DNA from: Bacteroidia bacterium | GTDB lineage: Bacteria; Bacteroidota; Bacteroidia; J057 | DNA: 64,000 bases | Direction of reading: 5' to 3' | Assembly: GCA_033391075.1 (NCBI GenBank) | Contig: JAWPMV010000001.1 | Span: 1,984,001 to 2,048,000, forward strand | Shown: piece by piece, positions 1-8,041 of the stretch | How the letters are laid out: every line of letters begins with the position of its first letter | Numbering within the stretch: the stretch's first letter is position 1 | Notes under the pieces: model-generated | The model's input: the letters and a program-made list of their open reading frames with translations, nothing else | The model's database searches: none | What the model was told of the DNA's origin: nothing | Made by a program: the position numbers and the translations under genes

Positions 1-1
1 T

Positions 2-397
2 CACCAAAATGTAAGAAAGATCCATTGGGACCCTAAACTCAGGCCCTTTCTGGATTTTAGCGATAAACTGGACATTCTATACAATGTCAGCAATCACAAT
101 ACCAATGTTCTGGCTGAAGAGATCATGAATCTGGGCTTTTCTCCCAGTGAATCAGGCAGTGCACTGGCAGTTGTAAAGTCGCGTATACATCCTATGCCCA
201 GACCTGAAAACCTGGAGCAATCGATCTTTGCCATCATCCAGATGAGTAAGGAATTATTGTCAACTGTGGATGAGGTTTTCTACACTGCTGCTTCCTATGA
301 GGAAGAGCATAGCATGTTCCTGATGAAAACCCTGGCTCAGCAATTGAAGTTTACCATTTGGGTATTTTCAAGTATCAGATCGGCGGTGAGTAATTAG
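2..397 (+). CDS. Dps/ferritin-like domain protein, C-terminal part (cut by window edge)
   Basis: An open frame runs from the first bases of the window to a TAG at 395-397, so the true start lies upstream. The visible 131 residues are almost all helical. The spacing of an Asn-His pair and a Leu-Ala-Glu-Glu-Ile helix near the left end, and a closing helix with Lys-Phe-Thr-Ile-Trp, resembles the second half of Dps-type ferritin-like four-helix bundles (iron storage and DNA protection in the cytoplasm). The metal ligands of Dps normally lie in the first half, which is not in the window, so function cannot be confirmed. The gene is followed by a GT-rich hairpin that separates it from the convergent galK. 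Another four-helix-bundle protein is the main alternative. Confidence 0.45.
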   Translation, partial: HQNVRKIHWDPKLRPFLDFSDKLDILYNVSNHNTNVLAEEIMNLGFSPSESGSALAVVKSRIHPMPRPENLEQSIFAIIQMSKELLSTVDEVFYTAASYEEEHSMFLMKTLAQQLKFTIWVFSSIRSAVSN

Positions 398-403
398 GGG
401 ACG

Positions 404-460
404 TATTCTGGTGTTCTTGTGTTCATGAATTTCCAAGGAGAATACTAGGACACCAGAACA
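404..460. repeat. GT-rich imperfect inverted repeat, site A
   Basis: Arms 404-424 and 440-460 match at 17 of 21 positions when folded back, with a 15-nt loop. The left arm is rich in G and T (core TTCTGGTGT) and the right arm in C and A (core ACACCAGAA). It fills the gap between two convergent genes and probably ends transcription from one or both sides. It resembles two other hairpins in the window, at 56050-56121 and 57041-57118. Confidence 0.6.
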
Positions 461-1624
461 CTATAACACCTCTTCAACCTTCTCCACCCCATTCTCAATA
501 TTGACTTCAATAATCTCCGGCTTCAGGCCGGTTTTCTTTTTATATGCCGCAGCAATTTCTCCTGCAATCTCCAAGGCCTTATCCTTTTTGATAAGATTCA
601 GGGTGCAGCCTCCAAAACCTCCGCCCATCATGCGGGCGCCAATAACTTCATGATGTTTCTTTGCCAAAGAAACCAGGAGATCCAGCTCTGGACAGCTGAC
701 TTCATACTCGATAGATAATCCCTGATGGGTTTCAAACAGGAGTTGACCGAGCTTTTTGATATTGCCATCATTGAGGGCTTTGCCAGCATCTTTTACCCGG
801 GAAATTTCGTCTACCACATAGCGGGAGCGCATCCTTTGTTCTGGAGAGAAATCACGCTTGTACTTAGCCAGGGTTTCTTTGTCAAGATCACGATAAGTCT
901 TGATATGTGGTTCTCCTGCTTGTACAATGGCAAAGGCCCTTTCAGAAGCTTCTCGTCTCCGATTATAGGCACCATCAACCAGGGCATGTTCTACATTGGA
1001 GTTTATCAGGATCAATTGATAATCTCCCAGCTCTGCCGGAAAATAGCTGTGTGAAATTTCATTGCAGTCTAACATGATTACCTGATCTTTTTTGCCAAAA
1101 GTAACGGCATATTGATCCATGATTCCGCACTTTATACCGACGGCATGTTCGGCTGCTTGTCCGGTAAGCACGATATCTTTTTTGCTAAGACCGAGCTCCT
1201 GCATTTCATTTAGAGCAGTCAAAAATCCACAACAAAGAGCAGCCGATGAAGATAGGCCTGCACCGATAGGAAGGTCGGAGGAAAAAGCACAATGAACGGC
1301 AGAGATCTCTTTACCCCTTTTGCTTAATTGATCCAAAAGGGCTTCAAAATATTTGGCCCAGCTGGGAAGGTCGTTTCCTGCCTTTAGTTCAACCCCTGTA
1401 TCATAATCCAGGGAATAGATATAACTATTTTCCTTTTCAGAAGCTGATACCCCAAAATACATGCTCTTATCTATAGCTGCCGGCATCACGAATCCATCAT
1501 TATAATCCAGATGTTCACCGATCAAATTTATGCGACCGGGAGCGCGGTAAAAATTTATCTCTTTACTATTTTCTTTGGAAGAAAAGTAGGCCTGAATTCT
1601 GCTCAGGATTTCTTGATTAGGCAT
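461..1624 (-). CDS. galK: Galactokinase
   Basis: Phosphorylates alpha-D-galactose with ATP to galactose-1-phosphate, the first step of the Leloir pathway in the cytoplasm. The 387-aa length is normal for the family. The galactokinase signature RAPGRINLIGEH is at residues 27-38, the GHMP-kinase phosphate-binding motif LPIGAGLSSSAA at 118-129, and the catalytic-base Asp lies in GIMDQYA near residue 170. A third GHMP motif (GARMMGGGFGG) lies near residue 330. The next gene upstream, a K+ channel, starts about 10 bp away on the same strand, so the two may be co-transcribed without sharing a pathway. galE is at the opposite end of this window, so the Leloir genes are not clustered here. Confidence 0.95.
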   Translation of the reverse strand: MPNQEILSRIQAYFSSKENSKEINFYRAPGRINLIGEHLDYNDGFVMPAAIDKSMYFGVSASEKENSYIYSLDYDTGVELKAGNDLPSWAKYFEALLDQLSKRGKEISAVHCAFSSDLPIGAGLSSSAALCCGFLTALNEMQELGLSKKDIVLTGQAAEHAVGIKCGIMDQYAVTFGKKDQVIMLDCNEISHSYFPAELGDYQLILINSNVEHALVDGAYNRRREASERAFAIVQAGEPHIKTYRDLDKETLAKYKRDFSPEQRMRSRYVVDEISRVKDAGKALNDGNIKKLGQLLFETHQGLSIEYEVSCPELDLLVSLAKKHHEVIGARMMGGGFGGCTLNLIKKDKALEIAGEIAAAYKKKTGLKPEIIEVNIENGVEKVEEVL

Positions 1625-1634
1625 GGATAGCGTT

Positions 1635-2636
1635 TTAATAGGTATTCAAAGGGGCGTCCTGACAGTCGCTGATCTTATCAATCTCAACGACAAAAGTACC
1701 GGATTCATCTTCGTGAAAGTTTTTAATAAACTTCTTCCCCCACAGAAGTTCATCATGGTCATAAGAAACCCGGGAATGTACGCTTTGGGAAAAAGTATCA
1801 TCAAATCCTTTCACAATAACCATAAACTCAGCATTCATATTCTCCAGATCCTTAGGAGTCTTTTTATACAAGGGGCTTTCTTTGGTAATGGGATGAACAA
1901 CGGTCCAGGTTAAGGGAAAGAGGGTAACTTTATCTCTTTCCAATTCCAGGGGAAAGAAAACCTGCTTGGACTCCCCATCTGTTTCTACATGCCCCATCAT
2001 CACCACCTGAACTTCCAGCTCCATCAATTGGTTTTTTCGTTTGTTCACCATTTTAAACATAAAGCCATTGATATCCTGATAGGGCGCAATAACTGCTTTT
2101 TCTGAGTAGGAAATCTTGGCGGTAGGCCTGGAAAATCTCCCATAGAGGACACCTGTTACTACTGCAAAGCCCATGAGGCCAATCATGGCTTCAAAGGTTG
2201 CCAACAAATGGGCAATATTGCTGAGCGGACTTATGGTTCCGTAGCCTACTGTAGTAAAGGTTTGGGCGGAAAAATAGAAGGCATAAGCAAAGCGATCGAA
2301 GAAAGATCCAAATACATGATCCGGTACACTCAGGTTCTCAATTCCTATAGCCATATAGGCAAAGGCGAAGAGCATATTGGTGATGATGTAGGCACTGGTG
2401 ATGAGAAAAAGAAATCTTCCCCAACTCATAGTCAGTAATTCCTGAAACACATTGATTGCATCCAGGCCGCCTCCGGTCTTCCTTACATTAATCAGGCCGT
2501 CCTTACCAATCAGACGGGTATGTTTATTCCCCAGTTTGCTACCCAGTCCCAGGTCCTGGTATTCACGCTCCTGACCTGCCTGACTGGGCTCTTCTGAAGC
2601 CGACATGGAAAGTTTTTTCTCCTCTTGCTCACTCAT
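1635..2636 (-). CDS. Inward-rectifier (KirBac-type) potassium channel
   Basis: A K+ channel of the inner membrane. Numbering from the ATG at 2636 (333 aa), the protein has an N-terminal charged region, TM1 near residues 72-97, a pore helix leading into the K+ selectivity filter TVGYG at about 129-133, TM2 near 141-164, and a beta-rich C-terminal cytoplasmic domain of about 160 residues typical of the Kir fold. An in-frame ATG at 2663 would add nine residues. I prefer 2636 because a TAnnTTTG-like box (reverse complement of 2653-2660, TATATTTG) overlaps the longer start. The two-TM Kir layout separates it from six-TM voltage-gated channels. Only about 10 bp separate it from galK downstream. Confidence 0.9.
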   Translation of the reverse strand: MSEQEEKKLSMSASEEPSQAGQEREYQDLGLGSKLGNKHTRLIGKDGLINVRKTGGGLDAINVFQELLTMSWGRFLFLITSAYIITNMLFAFAYMAIGIENLSVPDHVFGSFFDRFAYAFYFSAQTFTTVGYGTISPLSNIAHLLATFEAMIGLMGFAVVTGVLYGRFSRPTAKISYSEKAVIAPYQDINGFMFKMVNKRKNQLMELEVQVVMMGHVETDGESKQVFFPLELERDKVTLFPLTWTVVHPITKESPLYKKTPKDLENMNAEFMVIVKGFDDTFSQSVHSRVSYDHDELLWGKKFIKNFHEDESGTFVVEIDKISDCQDAPLNTY

Positions 2637-2773
2637 GGGTTCAAAATTTTGACAAATATACACTAAGTCAAAAACATATTTCGACCCCTTTCTCCGAGAT
2701 AATTATATCTATAGCAAGAGAATAAGAAATTTACCTACATGAATGCTGAATCCCTCAAAGGATAGAAAGGCAA

Positions 2774-5700
2774 TTAGATCAGTTCCAGCCTTTTTGATAT
2801 GGTAAACTGAAAGTCTGTTCCTGCTCCCTCGACTGAATCTATCCAGATGCTTCCCCCATGAAGTTCTACAATCCGTTTACATTTAGCCAGACCGATGCCA
2901 CTACCTGGATACTCTGTACTGTGTAGCCTTTGGAAGAGGTCGAAGATTTTGGGTTGATATTCTTCTTTAATTCCTATGCCATTGTCTTTTACAGAAAGGA
3001 TCCAGAAGTCCGGACTGTCTTTATATGAGATGATAACCTGAGGTGCATCAGACTCATTAAATTTTATGGCATTTTCGATGAGGTTCTGAAATAGAATTTT
3101 CCACTGGGCTGGCACTCCAATAAAATTTGGAAAGGCTTCGAAATGAATTTCAGCATTCCGCTCCTCAATCACACTCATGAGGGATTTTTTCAATTCAGCC
3201 AGAATATCTCCGAGATTGAAAGATTCAAACTCCAGGCTTTCACGTCCCAATCGTGAGTAATCGAGCAGGTGATTGATCATTTCATACATTCCCTTCGAAC
3301 TCTCGACGGCGAAGTTCATGGCTTTCTCCTCATCTTTATCCAGACCGGTTCCCAGCTTTCGTTTGAGCAATTGCAAATGCCCGATCACCGTTCTTAGGGG
3401 AGTTTTGAGGTCATGGGAGGCTACATAGGCAAACTGTTTCAAGTCCTGATTGCTTCTATGTAGTTCTTCTATTTTCAAGTTCAACTCATAGGTTTTTTCC
3501 TCTACCGTATCCTCTAGTATGATCCTTTGCCTTTCACTATAAAGGTAGCGGATCAAGCCCAGACCCAAAGCCGCGAAGGTGAAAATAAGCAAGCCCAGAA
3601 ACCACCAGGTTTCGTAGAATTGTGGAGCTACTTCAAAGTTGAATTCAAGTGGTTCCTCTGTTTCCAGCCCATCTCTACTTATGGCCTTTATCCTGACTGT
3701 ATATTTACCTGTTTTTAAGGATTCAAAGCGCAAGGGATTGCTATTGATAGGCATCCAATCCGTTTCATTTAGCCTATATTCAAAACTGAGTTTCCCTCTG
3801 TTTCTGAATGAAATGCCAGTGAAATAAATGGATATATTATTCTCTTCATTGGAGAGCAGGAGATTGTTTTCCGGGAATTCTATCTCTTTGCCATTTCTGG
3901 ATATGCCGGTTATGTAAACGGGAGGTTTGTAAAATTCTTCCTGAATTTTACTTTTATCAAGGATGCTCAGACCTTTTTCGCCTGCAATCCAAATATGGCC
4001 TCCAAATTCATAGACATCCCGAAGCTTGGCTGTATGTAATCCATCATTGGTATCAAACCATTTTACTTCGAATTGATCCTTTTCAAAATCATAGGTATTG
4101 ATTCTCCCCAATCCAGTCTGTGTCGCAATCCACAGTTCTCCACTTTTTTCATCATAGTACAAATCATTGCAAACCAGACCTTCCATGCCATCTTCTTCAT
4201 TGATGGAACTTAGTTCCTCACCTTTTAGGGCAAGCAGGCCACTCCCATTTGTCGCTACCCATAAAATACTATCAGGACTACTAAGCAAATCAAAGGTCCT
4301 GGCTTTTAAAGAATTTTGTCCATTAGGATAGCTAAAGTTTTCTTCTCCCAGAATTCGATACAATCCATTAGGCCAAACTCCCCAAATGATCCCGCTAACA
4401 TCCTCAAGGGTCATTTGAGTGCCTTCTTTACTGTTGATTAGGTTGATTCCTATTTCTTTCTTTTCGAGGAAAGCATCCGCCTGTCCCGGATCACGTAATT
4501 TTAGCAATTCCCCTACATCCAGTCTTATAGTTTTTTCACGGTCATAGGTGAGCAAGAGGCCTCCATTTTTGGCTTTGCTCATGCTGCTAGGGTCAAACAA
4601 ACCGTATAACTCCGACCAACTTTCGTTTTGGTAGGAGAGAAATCTATCTTCCGTTTGTACCAGGATGCTTTTTGGGGAAAGGCAGAGCAAGTCTTTGATT
4701 TCTTCTGAAGGATCGAGCTCCAGGGTGGGAAGTTGATTGATAATGAATCTTCCACTTAGGCTGGAAACCTCATAGACCTGTTTTTTATCTGCAATGAAAA
4801 AATCTCCGCCGATATTTCCATCCATATCCACTACCTCTATTTCCTCCAGAAACTGATTCTTGCTTAGGTTGTGACTCAGTTTTAACTGAGTTTTTCTCAT
4901 TTCAATCGCATTCTTTGACAGGAGAAATAGGCCTTCCTCGGAACTTGAGAACCAAAGGTCGCCTTCTATGTCCTGCATGATATGATTGATCCCGCTTCCC
5001 CGAAAAAGTTGTTCCGTATTTTTATTCTGATCTATTCTGAGGATTCCTTCCGTTTCATGTGCCAACCATAAATCCCCATCCTGATCTTCAAAAATTTGGG
5101 TCAATTCTCCCATATTGAAATTAGCGGGAAAGTCTTCAAAGAAAATTTCATCTTCTCCTCTTGGATTAAAGCGAATCAAACCTTTGGGACTGCTATAGAG
5201 AATGTCCTTGTTTTGACGGAGTAGGATTTGGGAATTGTATCGAGCCAGTTTCGGGAGGTGATCGAAGGGGTATTGAGCCTTGATTTCCTCTCCCTGAACA
5301 ATGATGAGTTGACTTCCATATCGGACATAGACTTCATTGTTCGAATTGACAAACAGGAGACGTGGCAAAGTGCCCAGCTTTTCAGCCTTGATTCGAACTT
5401 CTCCTTGCTTACCGTTTTTATCCAAATAACTTAAAAGGACGGAAGTGCTAAACCAAATTCTGCCTTCCTGATCTTCAAGTATATCTATGACTCTGTCATC
5501 CTTGATAAATTCCAGGGAGTCTAAAGGCGTAATAAAGTTATTGCCATTGAAAACGGAGAGCTCTCTGCGGGTAGGAATCCAGATCCTGGATTGGGAATCT
5601 ATAAAGACTTTACGGATATCATTTCTCGCGATTCCATCTTCTACCGTAAAGTTTTGAAAGTCATAACCATCATATCTACAAAGTCCCGAACGAGTGGCAG

Positions 5701-5863
5701 ACCAAATAAAACCCTGCTTGTCTTGTACACTAAAATAAACCTCATTATTACTTAAACCATCCGCTTCTGTGATGTGTTGAAAATTGCCTAATCTCTCCTG
5801 ACCCTGAAGGAAAAGAGGATATAACAAGAGCCAAAGCAGACATTGTCGGATTAGGTAGTTCAT
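2774..5863 (-). CDS. Sensor histidine kinase with two-component-regulator propeller
   Basis: A 1029-aa one-membrane-span sensor kinase. A signal peptide is followed by many Reg_prop repeats (DxxGxxWxxT-like, residues about 30-640) that form two seven-bladed propellers in the periplasm, then a Y_Y_Y domain (about 655-750), one TM segment near 755-778, a coiled linker, a HisKA domain with the phosphorylated His in SHDLKTPL near residue 815, and a C-terminal HATPase domain with N, G1 (DNGIGI) and G2 (GSGIGL) boxes. Hybrid kinases of this family in Bacteroidota usually continue into a receiver and an AraC domain; this one stops after the ATPase. No response regulator gene is adjacent, so its partner and ligand are unknown. 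Confidence 0.9.
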   Translation of the reverse strand: MNYLIRQCLLWLLLYPLFLQGQERLGNFQHITEADGLSNNEVYFSVQDKQGFIWSATRSGLCRYDGYDFQNFTVEDGIARNDIRKVFIDSQSRIWIPTRRELSVFNGNNFITPLDSLEFIKDDRVIDILEDQEGRIWFSTSVLLSYLDKNGKQGEVRIKAEKLGTLPRLLFVNSNNEVYVRYGSQLIIVQGEEIKAQYPFDHLPKLARYNSQILLRQNKDILYSSPKGLIRFNPRGEDEIFFEDFPANFNMGELTQIFEDQDGDLWLAHETEGILRIDQNKNTEQLFRGSGINHIMQDIEGDLWFSSSEEGLFLLSKNAIEMRKTQLKLSHNLSKNQFLEEIEVVDMDGNIGGDFFIADKKQVYEVSSLSGRFIINQLPTLELDPSEEIKDLLCLSPKSILVQTEDRFLSYQNESWSELYGLFDPSSMSKAKNGGLLLTYDREKTIRLDVGELLKLRDPGQADAFLEKKEIGINLINSKEGTQMTLEDVSGIIWGVWPNGLYRILGEENFSYPNGQNSLKARTFDLLSSPDSILWVATNGSGLLALKGEELSSINEEDGMEGLVCNDLYYDEKSGELWIATQTGLGRINTYDFEKDQFEVKWFDTNDGLHTAKLRDVYEFGGHIWIAGEKGLSILDKSKIQEEFYKPPVYITGISRNGKEIEFPENNLLLSNEENNISIYFTGISFRNRGKLSFEYRLNETDWMPINSNPLRFESLKTGKYTVRIKAISRDGLETEEPLEFNFEVAPQFYETWWFLGLLIFTFAALGLGLIRYLYSERQRIILEDTVEEKTYELNLKIEELHRSNQDLKQFAYVASHDLKTPLRTVIGHLQLLKRKLGTGLDKDEEKAMNFAVESSKGMYEMINHLLDYSRLGRESLEFESFNLGDILAELKKSLMSVIEERNAEIHFEAFPNFIGVPAQWKILFQNLIENAIKFNESDAPQVIISYKDSPDFWILSVKDNGIGIKEEYQPKIFDLFQRLHSTEYPGSGIGLAKCKRIVELHGGSIWIDSVEGAGTDFQFTISKRLELI

Positions 5864-5940
5864 TAAGCTATAGGGCGTCCGGGTTTTCTTTCTAGTGTGT
5901 AATTTTTAAGCTTTGTTAAATATTTGCTTGAAAGTAGCGA

Positions 5941-7359
5941 TTAATCCTGATTAAAGGGACAATTTAACAAAAAAACTCGCGATTCTGCACGAGTAAAAAC
6001 CGTATAGGTCCATCGGGTGTAAGCGGCCAGGTTTTGCCCGTAATCCGGTTCGAAGCCAATGATGGCATTTTCCCATTGTCCCCCTTGAGATTTATGTCCG
6101 GTAATAGCGTATCCATATTTTACCTGGAGGGCATTTACATAGGGATCTGTCCGCATCATAGCTACCGCCTGAGTTTTGGGTAAGGCAGCATATTCATTGG
6201 CCCGATCATATTGGATTTGCCTCATCAGGCCCGGGTCGATCTGAGCCTGCTTTTCTGTAAGCAGATTCAGAACCACCTTGCACTCAACCCGCATAGGTTC
6301 TCCTTTGACATCAATGAATTCTAATTCTACATCCATCCAACTCAGGCCATACCTTTCTTCCAGAGATTCAGGATAAACCTCTCTCACTGTACACATTTCT
6401 CCATTTGCGATAAAAGGCAAACGCTTTTGATCTCCCCAGGCGTAATTATTTTTTACCACCATGAGAACATCAGAGGAAATGAGTTTATCCTCATAGCCCC
6501 ACATTTGGTGTCTGATCGCCTGGTTGATTTTGGTCGCCTGATAGTTGGAATAGGTAATAAATACTACACGATCCAGGTTGCCTTCCTGGAAATACCCCAT
6601 ATAGATTTCTATACCCTCATAGGCATTTTCCAGTATTTGAACTTCTCTGCCAGGTTGAAGCTGGAGGCTCATATAATCCCCCGATAAATAAGCATCTCGA
6701 ATCAAAACGGCATTCTCCAGCACTTCAGAATCTACCAATTGCCTTTTCACCTCTGTAAGGTGTGCATGGGTAAGTTCGAGGAATGAAGCAGCATGTAAAC
6801 TTTTTGGTTCTAGGCCGGGGGATTCCTTATGTCCTATGGGAGGGAGCTGAACAGGGTCTCCAACCAGGATGAGTTTTCTGCTTTCATCTCCCTGAAATAC
6901 GAAGGTCAGCAAATCTCTTAATAGGGAATTGGAGCTGGTTTCATCTCCCTGGTCGCCAATCATTGAGGCCTCATCCACGATATAGACCGTTCGATTAGGG
7001 GCTTTATTTTCCTTTAAAGAAAAATACAGATTCCCCATGGCGTTTTCTTTGGGGCTATATATATGGTGATGAATGGTATAGGCAAGTCTTTTGGTCCTTC
7101 GACTGATTACTTTGGCAGCTCTTCCAGTAGGTGCCAGCAATATCACCTTGAAGCCCATTTTCCTCATGAACTCCGAGAAGATATTGATGAGAAAAGTTTT
7201 TCCTGTACCAGCAGATCCAGTCAGGAGAAAGCTACTACGGTTCTCATTGGAATTGAAAAAATGCAGGAAGTCTCTAAGGGCATCTTGCTGATCGCCACTT
7301 AGTTCGATGTCATCCCTTCCCAGGATATCTCGTATGATTTTTTCTCTTAAATCTTCCAA
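5941..7359 (-). CDS. RecD/Pif1-type ATP-dependent DNA helicase
   Basis: A 472-aa superfamily 1 helicase. Walker A is GSAGTGKT at residues 48-55, motif Ia region follows with APTGRAAK at about 76-83, Walker B/DEAD-like VDEAS is near 128-132, the sensor GDPVQLPP near 163-170, and a C-terminal UvrD_C_2-like segment has TGHKSQGGQW. This is the compact RecD-like form (one helicase unit without RecB/RecC partners or long N-terminal extension) widespread in Bacteroidota. It probably unwinds DNA 5' to 3' in repair or recombination; the polarity is a family property, not visible here. It stands alone between the sensor kinase and a terminator. Confidence 0.88.
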   Translation of the reverse strand: MEDLREKIIRDILGRDDIELSGDQQDALRDFLHFFNSNENRSSFLLTGSAGTGKTFLINIFSEFMRKMGFKVILLAPTGRAAKVISRRTKRLAYTIHHHIYSPKENAMGNLYFSLKENKAPNRTVYIVDEASMIGDQGDETSSNSLLRDLLTFVFQGDESRKLILVGDPVQLPPIGHKESPGLEPKSLHAASFLELTHAHLTEVKRQLVDSEVLENAVLIRDAYLSGDYMSLQLQPGREVQILENAYEGIEIYMGYFQEGNLDRVVFITYSNYQATKINQAIRHQMWGYEDKLISSDVLMVVKNNYAWGDQKRLPFIANGEMCTVREVYPESLEERYGLSWMDVELEFIDVKGEPMRVECKVVLNLLTEKQAQIDPGLMRQIQYDRANEYAALPKTQAVAMMRTDPYVNALQVKYGYAITGHKSQGGQWENAIIGFEPDYGQNLAAYTRWTYTVFTRAESRVFLLNCPFNQD

Positions 7360-7406
7360 ATCCCTCTTTTTTTGGGATTCAAAGGTAGGCTTTATTTAAA
7401 AGAGGT

Positions 7407-7447
7407 AAAAAAAAGGCCGTTTGATAAATTCAAACGGCCTTTTTTTT
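7407..7447 (-). terminator. Rho-independent terminator, probably bidirectional
   Basis: A perfect 10-bp stem (7414-7423 with 7431-7440, AGGCCGTTTG) and 7-nt loop, flanked by a run of A on the left and a run of T on the right, so it could stop transcription in both directions. The gene it best serves is the small one on the minus strand ending at 7469. Confidence 0.9.
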
Positions 7448-7468
7448 AAATTTTTATCCTTTGAGGTT

Positions 7469-7783
7469 TCATGCAAGAATCCTCACTTCCTTAACCTGAC
7501 AGAAAAAACCATCATTTACTTCACAGAAATAAGTTCCGGGTTCCAGGTTCTTAACGGTAAATTCCAGTCTGTCATTTTCCCTGCCAATTCCCTGGTCATC
7601 ATGTAAAATGGTTTGACCTTTGTCATTGGTCATGCGGATGATCGATGCTTCAGGAGCGCGAGAAACCAATTCTACGCGAACCCCTTCAGGTTGATCTGCA
7701 TTTGGGTTGACTGTAAATCCAATGGACGTGCGGTAATTACGAGAGCTGTTTCGGTTGGGTACACGTTTTTCTACGGATATCAT
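7469..7783 (-). CDS. Small beta-rich protein of unknown function
   Basis: A 104-aa protein that I do not recognise. It has no signal peptide or membrane segment. The sequence alternates short hydrophobic strands with turns, and the part from about residue 70 (LEFTVKNLEPGTYFCEV) looks like the end of an Ig-like beta sandwich of the kind found in T9SS sorting domains (residues 'L-x-PGxYx'), but the usual YPNP start is missing and there is no secretion signal. Two cysteines are near the C-terminus. It is a single-gene unit with its own terminator. The start at 7783 gives MISVEKRV; no better start is seen. It may be an intracellular relative of the sorting domain, but this is weak. Confidence 0.7.
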   Translation of the reverse strand: MISVEKRVPNRNSSRNYRTSIGFTVNPNADQPEGVRVELVSRAPEASIIRMTNDKGQTILHDDQGIGRENDRLEFTVKNLEPGTYFCEVNDGFFCQVKEVRILA

Positions 7784-8041
7784 TTGCCGGGTTTTTGCTT
7801 AGCTTTTCTTAGTAGGTAGTATAAATATACCAGGTGTTTCATTTATGATTGGCAAAAACCACGCCATCAGACAAAAGATTGGCGTGATTTGTCAAAAAAG
7901 CTGTCGCGATTGGTAAAGTGTTTCTGTTGAGAAATAATTAATCGACTGGAATAATCGTCCGAAAGAATATAAAATAACTGTATTCAGTCTATAAATATTC
8001 ACTTCTTAATTGCTTCTGTTGTATAATTGACAAATTGAGTC

